A DNA stretch of 64,000 bases from the NCBI GenBank assembly GCA_026390815.1, contig JAPLFH010000049.1:1-64000 (forward strand), read 5' to 3'. Of the stretch, positions 36,973 to 45,813 are shown piece by piece. The notes under the pieces are model-generated. The model worked only from the letters and a program-made list of their open reading frames with translations. It was not told the DNA's origin and made no database searches. Positions within the stretch are counted from its first letter, which is position 1. Every line of letters starts with the position of its first letter. The translations under genes and the position numbers were made by a program. Source of the stretch: Ignavibacteriales bacterium (GTDB taxonomy: Bacteria; Bacteroidota; Ignavibacteria; Ignavibacteriales; SURF-24).

Positions 36973-38442
36973 CTAAGGAAGTTTAGCCAATTCAATCATC
37001 AGTTTAAGATGTATTCCATCAACATCTTTTGATGTTCCATTATAATTATTGGAAATAAAAGAAAAAGCAATCAGCCTTCCGCTTTGCGATTTTATATAGC
37101 CCGAATGACTTCTTACATTTTGAATCAATCCATCTTTTATTCTTGCATTTTTAGCGATGGGTGTTTCAGCACCATAATTTTTAAAATATCCAAAGTCATC
37201 ATTATCGCCAGCTACACCCAGCGAGTTGTAGAACGAGTTGAAGTATGTTTGCTTTGTATTGAAAGTTAATAGTTTTACAAATGCTTTTGTTGTTATTGAA
37301 TTAGTTCTCGACAATCCAGATCCATCAGAAAAATTTACCCCTTCTGTCGGGATTCCGTTTTCTTTTAGGAAATTAAAATTAATTTCTGTTCCTTTTTCAA
37401 AACTTCCAGTACCCGATTTAACTTTTGCGATAGTTTTTAGAAGCTGTTCAGTGTAAAGATTATTACTTCGTTTATTAATTACATAAACAATATCCCTTAA
37501 TGGCGGAGAAAAAGTTGAAATAATTTTTTTGATTTCATCATATTTAATTTGTGCTTCAAGTTTATGTGCCGGCTTAGAAACTTTAATTTTATTTTCTTCA
37601 AGTTTCTTGGTTAAGTATTGCGCGGCAAAAAGTGGTGGATCTGGAATTGAACCTTTGATTGAAAACTCGTCAACTTCTGCTGGAATTGTTCCTCTTAAGG
37701 TGGCATTATACTGTTCCGGCGCGCAGTAAATATATCCATTATCTCCAGAACCTTTCTTACCTGTTTTCATAAAATTATCAAAATGTAATCCGGGAATTTC
37801 TGGCTCGGTTCTTAAAACTTTTGCTACTCCGCCAATTTCCTTTGCAGGCTTAAAGAAGAGATAATAAAGATTATTGTTGATACATAAGGCGCTGGTTCCT
37901 GCTCCGTAATAATTTCCAATATCTACCCAAAACCAATTGTCAGGAAGAGGTATATGATCGAATAGAAAATCATCCGCTATTACAGAACCAGAAATTTTTT
38001 TAATCCCTTTTTGAATAATTGATTGAACCCAGCTTTTCATTAGTTCATCCAAAGATAAAGAACCTTTTACCATGTCTGAGCCAAGAGTTGGGTCTCCACT
38101 TCCAACAATAAAAATATTCCCATTCAAAATTCCATTTGTGTTGATCGTACCATCATAATAAAGTTTTGTCTCGTATTTAAAATCTTCGCCAAGATAATTT
38201 AGTGCAGCGGATGTAGTTACAAGCTTAAGACAGGAAGCAGGAGCCAAGGCTTCCTCACTATGTAAATCAATTATCTTTTCCTGGTGGTCTGTGTATTCAG
38301 CGTAAACACTCCATTGCCCGTTTCTGAAATTTGGAGAAACGATGTTTTCCTGAATTAGCTTATTTATTTCTTCAAATTTTTGAGGATATAAGAATGATGA
38401 AGAAATAACAAGTGATAGTAAGATGAATAATTTTGTTTTCAT
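36973..38442 (-). CDS. dacB: D-alanyl-D-alanine carboxypeptidase/endopeptidase (PBP4, S13)
   Basis: Penicillin-binding protein of the S13 family; trims D-Ala from peptidoglycan stem peptides and cleaves crosslinks. Signal peptide (1-20), SxxK as Ser70-Cys-Leu-Lys73, the SxN triad in KRSNNLYTEQ, and a third motif region SHSGYI in place of the classical KTG-x-L, a His-Ser-Gly form that S13 members of this phylum seem to share. A large insert between SxxK and SxN is typical of PBP4. 489 residues. It follows the GH20 hexosaminidase gene by 95 bases on the same strand, consistent with cell-wall turnover. Confidence 0.9.
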   Translation of the reverse strand: MKTKLFILLSLVISSSFLYPQKFEEINKLIQENIVSPNFRNGQWSVYAEYTDHQEKIIDLHSEEALAPASCLKLVTTSAALNYLGEDFKYETKLYYDGTINTNGILNGNIFIVGSGDPTLGSDMVKGSLSLDELMKSWVQSIIQKGIKKISGSVIADDFLFDHIPLPDNWFWVDIGNYYGAGTSALCINNNLYYLFFKPAKEIGGVAKVLRTEPEIPGLHFDNFMKTGKKGSGDNGYIYCAPEQYNATLRGTIPAEVDEFSIKGSIPDPPLFAAQYLTKKLEENKIKVSKPAHKLEAQIKYDEIKKIISTFSPPLRDIVYVINKRSNNLYTEQLLKTIAKVKSGTGSFEKGTEINFNFLKENGIPTEGVNFSDGSGLSRTNSITTKAFVKLLTFNTKQTYFNSFYNSLGVAGDNDDFGYFKNYGAETPIAKNARIKDGLIQNVRSHSGYIKSQSGRLIAFSFISNNYNGTSKDVDGIHLKLMIELAKLP

Positions 38443-38537
38443 ATCTCTAAGAGTTCTTAATAGCGAACAAGGAATAATGAATCTCTAAGTTCTTCACTCA
38501 ATTTTCAAAATTCCTTGTTTACTAATTTCAATTAATT

Positions 38538-40607
38538 TTACTTTTCAACGGCGTTAATTAGTTTTTCAATGGCTGAAGTAACCATCAGTTCAACTTGCCC
38601 AAATGGTTGCTTTGCCACTTCAAGTAGCTTAAGATTTTTAGAATTCCAATCGCCGCCTACTTTTTTATTTGAAAGAATACTTTCAACTGCTTCCAATCCT
38701 GTCTGAGAAACTTTTGAAAGATTGACTGACATCGGTTCAATTTCCTTTAGCACTGGAGATAGTTTTATAAGTTGTGTTAATTTATCTTGATTGGATTTCC
38801 AGAGATTTAACCAGTGTTTAATTTCTTCAGCATACTTTACATTTTTTGTTGCTAAAAAAGCATCAACTGTTTTTTTAAATTTTCGTGCAACATTGGATTC
38901 AGGTTGAGATGCATCCACCACCCGCGTGTATGGTGATTGCTGTGTGTACTTTACTCCTTGTGAATGACGAGTATAAATTTTTACAGGTTCAACTACATCC
39001 ACTAATGTTTTTAAGGGTGAAGTATCATTATTATTTGTCAGCCTCCGCAGCATCATCTCCTGGTTTTTAAAATGGTTTAATCCCAGGTCCTCAAGTTGAA
39101 AACTGATCACGTCAAGTCGGCGATACATATCTTCAACATCTTTAATGTTTTCCGGAGACCAAAGTCTTTCTGCTATTGCTGCTGTGCGGGGCCAAATTCT
39201 TGAATCAACATTTTCCGGTGTTACAAGCTCTGCCCACTGGGTTACTTCTCCACCAAGAATTTTTTTCTTTTCTTCATCGCTTAGTTTAGAGCCGGAAGGA
39301 ATTGGATCATTCAGGTAATGAAATTCCGCAGGCTGAATCAGATCAATGTAATAACCGTTTGAAAGAATTCCCATATAACCTTTTTTTGCCGATTCAATTA
39401 ACGCTTCAGTTCCTCTCCACGATTGAATGACAATGTTTGTTGGCATTTGAGGGTGAAGAATTTCATCCCAGCCGATCATCTTCTTGCCATTCTTCGTTAA
39501 GATTTTCAGAATTCTATTATTAAAGTATGCTTGAAGTGAATGGTTATCCGGAATATTATTTTTCTTCATAAACTCCTGGATGGATTTATTTTCTTTCCAC
39601 TGCTTGCCATTATTTTCATCACCGCCTATATGAAAATATTCATCAGGAAAAAGCGCTGCCATTTCGCCAAAAAATTTATCAAAGAATTCATATGTTGGTT
39701 CAATCGTTGGATTAAATGTTGGATCAAATACTCCCCAGTTCCTTTCAATTTTATACGGACCTGGCGCGCCTGACTGTCCGGCAGGCAGGCTTGCCAATTC
39801 CGGGAAAGCAAGAAACCATGCTGTTGAATGCCCGGGTACATCAAACTCAGGGATAACTCTTATTCCTCTATCGGCAGCATATTTAATTATGTCTTTAATT
39901 TGTTCCTGCGTAAAATAATTTCCATCGGAACAAAGTTTTTGAATTTGAGGATACACTTTGCTTTCAACTCTTACTCCCTGGTCATCACTTAAATGCCAGT
40001 GGAAAACATTTAACTTAAGTGCAGCAAGTCCATCCAGATTTCTTTTAATTACATCAACCGGCATAAAGTGGCGGCTTACATCAATCATCAATCCACGCCA
40101 AGGGAATCGCGGAGCATCTTCTATTTGAACAGATGGAAACCAGTAACCTTTTTCATCAGAGCTTAAAAGTTGAGTAAGAGTTTCCAATCCGCGTAAAGCT
40201 CCCAGATCAGTTTCTGAAGTCAGCTCAACTTTTGATGAAGTTACTTTTAAACTATAAGATTCATCTTCATTAAGTTTTATTTTACCAGAACGATTACAAG
40301 TGATTATCATTTGGCAAGTATCGCTGTTGCTTTGTTTGGTAATAAAATCCTGTGGAAAGAATAATCCGGTTCTTCCGGATAACCTTCTCAATACTCTTGT
40401 TGCATATTGGTAGATTCTTTCATCAGGATTTCCTTTTATAGCGATGGAAAAATTATTTTGGAGTATAAATTTTCCATCAAGCATAGTAATTTTTGCCGGT
40501 ACAGGCATCAGATTTAATTTTAATTTGTCTTGTTGTGGAATAATTATGGAAGTAAAAAGTAAAGTGAAGAGAAAAATTTTGATTGTAAAATTTAATCGTT
40601 TCATCAT
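38538..40607 (-). CDS. Beta-N-acetylhexosaminidase, GH20
   Basis: Secreted exo-glycosidase removing terminal GlcNAc or GalNAc by substrate-assisted catalysis. Signal peptide (about 1-25), GH20b non-catalytic domain (about 35-165), then the catalytic barrel with WHLSDDQG and the catalytic pair Asp330-Glu331 in HIGGDEN; WRGTEALIESAKKGY and GGEVTQWAELV follow. The C-terminal 130 residues are helical and not catalytic. 689 residues. Unusual: residues 274-283 (LPAGQSGAPG) come from a short palindromic repeat inserted in frame in a loop of the barrel. Likely acts on cell-wall amino sugars or chitin-like glycans. Confidence 0.93.
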   Translation of the reverse strand: MMKRLNFTIKIFLFTLLFTSIIIPQQDKLKLNLMPVPAKITMLDGKFILQNNFSIAIKGNPDERIYQYATRVLRRLSGRTGLFFPQDFITKQSNSDTCQMIITCNRSGKIKLNEDESYSLKVTSSKVELTSETDLGALRGLETLTQLLSSDEKGYWFPSVQIEDAPRFPWRGLMIDVSRHFMPVDVIKRNLDGLAALKLNVFHWHLSDDQGVRVESKVYPQIQKLCSDGNYFTQEQIKDIIKYAADRGIRVIPEFDVPGHSTAWFLAFPELASLPAGQSGAPGPYKIERNWGVFDPTFNPTIEPTYEFFDKFFGEMAALFPDEYFHIGGDENNGKQWKENKSIQEFMKKNNIPDNHSLQAYFNNRILKILTKNGKKMIGWDEILHPQMPTNIVIQSWRGTEALIESAKKGYMGILSNGYYIDLIQPAEFHYLNDPIPSGSKLSDEEKKKILGGEVTQWAELVTPENVDSRIWPRTAAIAERLWSPENIKDVEDMYRRLDVISFQLEDLGLNHFKNQEMMLRRLTNNNDTSPLKTLVDVVEPVKIYTRHSQGVKYTQQSPYTRVVDASQPESNVARKFKKTVDAFLATKNVKYAEEIKHWLNLWKSNQDKLTQLIKLSPVLKEIEPMSVNLSKVSQTGLEAVESILSNKKVGGDWNSKNLKLLEVAKQPFGQVELMVTSAIEKLINAVEK
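39769..39789. repeat. Palindromic repeat inside the GH20 coding sequence
   Basis: A 21-base imperfect palindrome, cctg-a-ctg-t-ccggcaggcagg, lies in frame and adds about nine residues (LPAGQSGAP) between ELAS and GPYK of the enzyme. Sequences of this kind, giving LPAG-type peptides, are known to me as small interspersed palindromes that insert into genes in Bacteroidota and candidate phyla; family identity is from memory. Locally GC-rich against an AT-rich gene. Confidence 0.7.
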
Positions 40608-40919
40608 TCCTCTGGTGTTTGTTTAATAAAGATTCTTTTCTGGTTCAAATATATAAAATGAAGTTGTAAAGAGAAATTTTATTTTGAGAAAACGGGAATG
40701 GGAAAAGGGGAATGGGACCTGGGGAACGGGACGAGGGAAAGGGGAAAGGAAAAGGGAACGGGACGAGGGAACGAGGAAAGGGAAAACAGAACTTATAGAA
40801 ATTCCTGACATTCATTTATTTTAGTATTTGACATTTCAGTTACTCCAAACAATTATTTCCTATCTATTTTAAATTTTGTATTATTAGGTAAATAAAAATT
40901 ATTTCCGGAGATAAGATAA
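40608..40919. repeat. Intergenic region with purine-only tract
   Basis: The 312 bases between the divergent GH20 and SDR genes contain, at about 40685-40795, a stretch of more than 100 bases that is almost wholly purine on the plus strand and built from variants of gggaa, gggaacgggacg and gaggaaaggg. There is no gene. The rest is AT-rich and must carry promoters for both sides. The tract could form triplex or other non-B structure, or be a decayed short-repeat array. Confidence 0.75.
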
Positions 40920-41711
40920 ATGGATTTTCAAATAAAAGGGAAAACGGCTTTAGTTACTGCATCAAGCCTGGGAATTGGACGTGCGGTTGCTGAATTGCTG
41001 ATCCAGGAAGGGTGCCAGGTTGCTATTTGCGCCAGGGATAAGGAAAAATTAATTAGTACTGCGTTAGAAATTAAAAAGCAATATGATGTTGAACCTATCT
41101 GGTTAGTATGCGATATTAATGATGAAAAGGATATAAATAAAACATTTGATGTCGTACAGAAAAATTTTGGATCTATAGACATTCTTGTTAACAATTGTGG
41201 TGGTCCAGCACCCGGGCATTTTGATGATTTACTTGATGAAAATTGGCAATCAGCATTTGAACAGGTACTGTTAAGCGCTGTCCGCTTTACCCGGAAAGCA
41301 CTGCCCGGTATGAAAGAAAAAAGATGGGGCAGAATTATTAATATCACATCGCTTTCTGTAAAGCAGCCTGTTGAGAACTTAATGCTTTCCAATTCTCTGC
41401 GGGCAGGAATAATTGGCTTTGCAAAAACTCTAAGCAACGAAGTTGGTAAGTATAATATAACTGTAAATAATATTGCTCCCGGATATACTCTTACAAATCG
41501 TTTGTATGAATTAGCAAAGAACAAAGCAAAAATTGGTGGAGAATCGCACGAGCATATTATTGCGGAAATGTCTAAAGAAGTGCCGCTCGGTAGATTAGCC
41601 CGTCCTGACGAAATTGCTGCCGCCGTTGTATTTTTAGCATCAGAACAAGCAGCTTACATTACAGGAACGACTATTCAGGTTGATGGTGGAATAATTAAAG
41701 GAAGTTATTGA
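40920..41711 (+). CDS. SDR-family protein with altered catalytic residues
   Basis: 263-residue short-chain dehydrogenase/reductase-like protein. The Rossmann start is TASSLGIGRA (the classical TGxxxGIG with Gly replaced by Ala), NNCGG replaces NNAG, and catalytic Ser is kept in NITSLS. At the catalytic position YxxxK the protein has Ser157-Asn-Ser-Leu-Arg161, so both the Tyr and the Lys are missing. C-terminal PLGRLARPDEIAAAVVFLAS and QVDGG are classical. It may be an oxidoreductase with a changed mechanism or a non-enzymatic relative of FabG. It stands alone between repeat-bearing intergenic regions. Confidence 0.85.
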   Translation: MDFQIKGKTALVTASSLGIGRAVAELLIQEGCQVAICARDKEKLISTALEIKKQYDVEPIWLVCDINDEKDINKTFDVVQKNFGSIDILVNNCGGPAPGHFDDLLDENWQSAFEQVLLSAVRFTRKALPGMKEKRWGRIINITSLSVKQPVENLMLSNSLRAGIIGFAKTLSNEVGKYNITVNNIAPGYTLTNRLYELAKNKAKIGGESHEHIIAEMSKEVPLGRLARPDEIAAAVVFLASEQAAYITGTTIQVDGGIIKGSY

Positions 41712-41963
41712 GTTTAGAGTGAAGAGTGAAGAATGTAGAGTGAAGAGTGCAGAGTGAAGAACGTAGAATAATGAATCGGAGAAAGGGGGAATCGGCGAAG
41801 CGGAGAATGAAAAAAAGAGAATGGGAGAAACTGTGTACTGAAGATCATGATCGGAGATCGCCGATTCTCCGTTTCTCCGATTCTCCGATTCTTGGTTCTG
41901 TAATTAATAATCGGCAATCCGCATTCTGAAATCAAATTTTTCCTTAAAGTAGAGGACGCAAAA
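41712..41963. repeat. Intergenic micro-repeat island
   Basis: The 252 bases hold several short-word arrays: gagtgaagagtgaagaat units (41715-41765), then gaatcggagaaa (41773-41784), matched by its perfect inverse at 41872-41883, with more copies of ctccgattctccg near 41862-41892. A 20-base element at 41915-41934 matches 27021-27040 in 19 positions. No gene is supported; small frames on both strands here are artefacts of the repeats. Confidence 0.8.
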
Positions 41964-43520
41964 ATGATAAAACAAATTGAACTATCCGTATTACCCAGAG
42001 AAGCATTCGACCTGGAGACTTTGAAAATTCTTGCCGCTCAAAAATTAAAATTAAATCCACAAGAAATTAATGCAGTTTTGCCAAGAAGAAGATCAATCCA
42101 TGCACGAAGAAGTCAACCCGTTTACAAAATTATTGCTGATGTTTTTATAAACGAAAAACCTTCAGAAGAACTTCCAAAAATTATTTACAATCCAGTTAAC
42201 AAGAACAAGAAAGTTATTATAGTTGGATTTGGACCCGGAGGAATGTTTGCTGCTCTTAGGCTGATTGAACTTGGAATCCAGCCAGTTGTAATTGAACGAG
42301 GTAAAGATGTTCGAACAAGACGAAGAGATTTAAAAGCTATCCAGCAAATGGGAATTGTTAATCCGGATTCCAATTACTGCTTTGGAGAAGGCGGCGCTGG
42401 AACTTACAGTGATGGTAAACTTTATACACGTTCCACTAAACGAGGCGACATCAGAAAAATTTTAAACCTGCTTGTTCAGTTTGGGGCAAGTGAAGATATT
42501 TTAATTGATGCTCATCCGCATATCGGTTCAAACAAACTTCCGCAAATTGTTCAAAGAATCAGGGAAACAATAATTCAAAGCGGAGGCGAAATTCATTTTA
42601 ACTCGCGGGTTTCTGATTTCATCCTGAAAGAAAAAAAACTGATTGGTGTTGTTGTAAATGATGAACAGGAATTTTTTGGTGATGCCGTTATCCTGGCAAC
42701 AGGACATTCTGCTCGTGATATTTTTTATCTTCTACACAAACGAAATATTAAAATTGAAGCTAAGCCTTTTGCAATTGGAGTGCGGATAGAGCATCCCCAA
42801 AGTTTGATTGATGAAATCCAGTATCATTCATCTAAGCGGGATGAATTTTTACCAGCAGCAAATTATAGTTTGGCTTGCCAGGTAGGGGAGCATGGAGTTT
42901 TTTCATTCTGTATGTGTCCCGGTGGAATAATTGTTCCAGCCTCAACAGCTCCGGATGAATTAGTTCTAAATGGCATGTCAGTTTCAAGAAGAGATTCTCA
43001 GTTTGCAAATTCCGGTTTGGTGGTTACAGTTGATGAAAAAGATTGGATGAAGTATAAACAGTCTGGCCCATTTGCAGGATTGGAATTTCAGAAAGAAGTT
43101 GAACGGATTGCATTTGAAGCTGGTGGAAGAAATCAACAAGCACCGGCACAAAGAATAACTGATTTTGTCGCGGGAAAAATTTCTGCTACTCTTCCCAAAA
43201 CTTCATATATCCCCGGCATCGTTTCTTCTCCGCTGCATCAGATTTTACCACAGGTAATTTCTAAGAATTTAATGAAGGCAATGTTAATATTCAGCAAAAA
43301 GATGAGAGGATATTATACAGAAGAAGCACAAATTCTTGCAGCAGAAACAAGAACAAGTTCGCCGGTTAGAATTCCACGCGATAAAGAAACTTTTATGCAT
43401 GTTGAAGTTGAAGGATTATTTCCTTGCGGCGAAGGTGCTGGCTACGCTGGTGGAATTGTATCTTCAGCAATTGATGGTGAGAATTGTGCAAACGCCGCAG
43501 CAAGGTTGGTTGTAAATTGA
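41964..43520 (+). CDS. FAD-dependent dehydrogenase, COG2509-like
   Basis: 518-residue flavoprotein. An N-terminal domain of about 80 residues (LPRRRSIHARRS, typical of this family) precedes the FAD-binding VIIVGFGPGGMFAALRL (about residue 75), then VVIERG and the family segment CFGEGGAGTYSDGKLYTR; a second nucleotide-related stretch VILATGHSARD and a C-terminal CGEGAGYAGGIVSSAIDGE close the fold. This corresponds to the uncharacterised COG2509 dehydrogenases, whose substrate is unknown. No partner is adjacent: the SDR upstream is separated by a repeat island and a lipoprotein follows on the other strand. Confidence 0.88.
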   Translation: MIKQIELSVLPREAFDLETLKILAAQKLKLNPQEINAVLPRRRSIHARRSQPVYKIIADVFINEKPSEELPKIIYNPVNKNKKVIIVGFGPGGMFAALRLIELGIQPVVIERGKDVRTRRRDLKAIQQMGIVNPDSNYCFGEGGAGTYSDGKLYTRSTKRGDIRKILNLLVQFGASEDILIDAHPHIGSNKLPQIVQRIRETIIQSGGEIHFNSRVSDFILKEKKLIGVVVNDEQEFFGDAVILATGHSARDIFYLLHKRNIKIEAKPFAIGVRIEHPQSLIDEIQYHSSKRDEFLPAANYSLACQVGEHGVFSFCMCPGGIIVPASTAPDELVLNGMSVSRRDSQFANSGLVVTVDEKDWMKYKQSGPFAGLEFQKEVERIAFEAGGRNQQAPAQRITDFVAGKISATLPKTSYIPGIVSSPLHQILPQVISKNLMKAMLIFSKKMRGYYTEEAQILAAETRTSSPVRIPRDKETFMHVEVEGLFPCGEGAGYAGGIVSSAIDGENCANAAARLVVN

Positions 43521-43649
43521 ATGACTGAAAATTACTGGCTGTCACGAAACGCTAAGTGAAAGAATTATTATTGATTGTGTTCAAATAATGTAAATCATTC
43601 GCGGTTTAAACTGTGACTGTAAATAAAAATTATTTCATTTTTTTTACGA

Positions 43650-44072
43650 TTACTTCATAAGAATAATCTTTTGACAATAAGTTGTATCAATGTTTGAATA
43701 CTTTATAAAATATAGACCATTTTCTACATCAAGTGTTTTAAATTTTAGTTCATATTTTCCACTTCGCAAAAAATTATTAAAAAGCATACAAGAATCTTTT
43801 TTATCCGCGGAAATAAGGCTTATTAATATTGAATCATCATTTTTTAGATAAATATAATAATGGTGGTTTGAGAATTCAATCGTTTCTTTAAATCCATTAA
43901 ATTTTTCTTTTGGCCATTGTGAATTATAATTAACTGAATCCTTATTTAAGGAGATAATTTTCAACTCTGCTTTAGCTGATTTAATATACGGATTAGATGA
44001 ACAGGAATATAGAAAATATAATAAACAAACAGAAACTATTATTCCTATTCTTATCCTTTTTTCCATATCCAT
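43650..44072 (-). CDS. Small lipoprotein, unknown function
   Basis: 140-residue protein: positively charged start (MDMEKRIR), hydrophobic core and a lipobox-like LYSC at Cys24. The mature part is about 117 residues, mostly beta-strand-like, ending SGKYELKFKTL...GLYFIKY...KIILMK. That ending resembles the last strands of T9SS type-A sorting domains, but the size and lipobox make it a lipoprotein. A start at the second Met (44066) is equally possible. No family recognised. Confidence 0.65.
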   Translation of the reverse strand: MDMEKRIRIGIIVSVCLLYFLYSCSSNPYIKSAKAELKIISLNKDSVNYNSQWPKEKFNGFKETIEFSNHHYYIYLKNDDSILISLISADKKDSCMLFNNFLRSGKYELKFKTLDVENGLYFIKYSNIDTTYCQKIILMK

Positions 44073-44338
44073 TTTTATTTTATATTGTCTAACATACCAT
44101 AAAAGTAATTTATATCTTTCTCTAGGTGATAGATGTGAGTGTAAATGTATATCAACCTTTTTGTTTTATTCTATAAAGATTTCTCCTCATTACACCCCTT
44201 ATCTATTAACTTGGTCTTCAAGTAATTTCGGATTGAATTCCCACTGACCACTTTTCAAGTCTCATTAATAATTCTGCTGGCAAGTTAGTTTAAATCTATT
44301 TTACTTTCAACCACTTTGAAAAAATAATTAGAATAGTT
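44073..44338. other. Spacer without a gene
   Basis: 266 AT-rich bases between two minus-strand genes. I see no coding frame, no hairpin with a T-run and no repeat; a promoter for the lipoprotein is to be expected here. Confidence 0.4.
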
Positions 44339-44572
44339 TTATTCAGAATAATGAGAAGTATAATTATCGAGTAAATTCCTAATTACCTTTTGATATTGGC
44401 TTCCATGTTTTCGAGCTATTCCCTTAAAAAACTCGATACTTGATTTGCTCAAATTCAGTGTTACTTTTACAGTATTTTCTTTGAATACTAATTCTTCAGG
44501 CTTAGGTAAAAAGTCTTTTACCACTTCTACCTCTCCGATTTTTTCATCGCTGTATTTTATTTTCTTTTTCAT
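44339..44572 (-). CDS. Ribbon-helix-helix protein (CopG/BrnA-like)
   Basis: 77-residue protein from the preferred ATG at 44572 (the frame runs on to 44608). The C-terminal half KVTLNLSKSSIEFFKGIARKHG, QYQKVIRNLLDNY has the strand-helix-helix pattern of CopG/BrnA-type DNA-binding antitoxins. No BrnT-like or other toxin gene is next to it: upstream is tyrA after 32 bases. It may be an orphan antitoxin or a small regulator. The preceding 32 bases are a run of caattcc/caattt words. Confidence 0.7.
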   Translation of the reverse strand: MKKKIKYSDEKIGEVEVVKDFLPKPEELVFKENTVKVTLNLSKSSIEFFKGIARKHGSQYQKVIRNLLDNYTSHYSE

Positions 44573-44604
44573 ATACATATTTCCCAATTCCCAATTTCTA
44601 ATTC

Positions 44605-45678
44605 TCAATTGGTAGTAAATCCTATTCCTTTTAAAATTTCTTTTGCCTGGCTTGCGTCTTTTTCTGATTCGAATGCCACGCGGAATGTTCCGCCGGTTCC
44701 TTCGCGGATTTTTAGAAGTTCTATATCTTTTATGTTAATATTACTATTAAACAGCGCAGTAGAAATTTTACTAATTATTCCGGGCACATCATTTACAAAA
44801 ACATAAACATCGTGCAGTGGGTACATAAATCCTTTTGTGTCCTTGGGAATTCCATCACGTTTTGTTGCAGCAGAAACGAACATTGCTTTCAGTTCGTCAA
44901 TTGAATCTTCCAGCAGGTAATTTTTTATTTCTTCCAATTCGTTTTGAAGAGATGTTAGAGCTGAAAGGATTTCTTTACCATTTAGTTTCAGCACCGAGTC
45001 CCAGATTTGGAAATCGCTTGAAGCTATGCGGGTCATATCACGGAATCCGCCGGCGGCAAAATCGAGGTTATTAATTTTATTATTTCCTTTAGCTGCTGTG
45101 TTTACAAGCGAAACAGCCAAAAGCTGTGGAAGATGACTAACGTTTGCTACAACTTTATCATGCAGGTAAGGATCAAGGAAAATTATTCTTGCACCAAGCA
45201 TTTTAATTAACTTGGCTAAGTCGTCCGTTCTTCCATTCGCTTTCTGTACATCAGATAGAATATAAACAGCATTCTCAAATAGCAATGGATCAGAATTTTC
45301 GTAACCGCCTTTTTCCTTACCGGTCATTGGGTGCCCGCCGATGTAAATTCCTTTACTGGATATTCCTTTCCACTTTTCCTCGAACACTCCTTTTATGCCG
45401 CATACATCAGTAAGAATAGAATTTTCTTTTAAGATTGGCGATAGTTTTTCAAATGATTGAAGAGCAGGCTCAAGCGGCAGGCACATAAAAATAATATCAT
45501 CATCAGCGGCATCCTCAATGGAATTTAATGCCGCGTCAATCATTCCTTCGGTTATTGCTCTGGCTGTAACTTCTGGTTTATCGAAAGCATGTATGCGGAT
45601 TAAAGAGTTACTTTTCTTTAATCCTTTGGCAATAGAACCGCCTATTAAACCAAGTCCGATGATAGAAATATTTTTCAT
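44605..45678 (-). CDS. tyrA: Prephenate dehydrogenase
   Basis: Oxidative decarboxylation of prephenate to 4-hydroxyphenylpyruvate in tyrosine synthesis. NAD-binding IIGLGLIGGSIAKGLK at the N-terminus, the GGHPMTGKEKGG segment, HLPQLLAVSLVNT helix, and AAGGFRDMTRIASSD are typical. The last 75 residues form an ACT domain (VYVFVNDVPGIISKISTAL), pointing to feedback control by an aromatic amino acid. The frame runs to 45699; Met at 45678 directly precedes the Rossmann strand and is preferred. Length 357. It is downstream of aroF, on the same strand, with a 446-base repeat-rich gap. Confidence 0.93.
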   Translation of the reverse strand: MKNISIIGLGLIGGSIAKGLKKSNSLIRIHAFDKPEVTARAITEGMIDAALNSIEDAADDDIIFMCLPLEPALQSFEKLSPILKENSILTDVCGIKGVFEEKWKGISSKGIYIGGHPMTGKEKGGYENSDPLLFENAVYILSDVQKANGRTDDLAKLIKMLGARIIFLDPYLHDKVVANVSHLPQLLAVSLVNTAAKGNNKINNLDFAAGGFRDMTRIASSDFQIWDSVLKLNGKEILSALTSLQNELEEIKNYLLEDSIDELKAMFVSAATKRDGIPKDTKGFMYPLHDVYVFVNDVPGIISKISTALFNSNINIKDIELLKIREGTGGTFRVAFESEKDASQAKEILKGIGFTTN

Positions 45679-45749
45679 TAAATATTTTCCAGGAATCAAA
45701 TTATTCTAAATACTAAACCAGCATAGTTGGAAACAAACATTTAAGAATT

Positions 45750-45813
45750 GGCGAAACGGCGAATCGGCGAAACGGTGAATTGGCGAAACGGTGAATTGGC
45801 GAAACGGCGATCT
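45750..45813. repeat. Four tandem 16-base repeats
   Basis: Four direct units of 16 bases (consensus ggcgaaacggtgaatt) occupy 45750-45765, 45766-45781, 45782-45797 and 45798-45813, followed by ctccgattctc words like those at 41862-41892. Located between aroF and tyrA. Locally much richer in GC than the surroundings. Confidence 0.88.

Noticed and set aside
41714-41935. Small frames on both strands in the repeat island
   Set aside because: Composed of repeat words such as RRIGETENRR; not a real protein.
45750-45813. Possible CRISPR array
   Set aside because: Units are direct tandem repeats with no unique spacers and no cas genes nearby.
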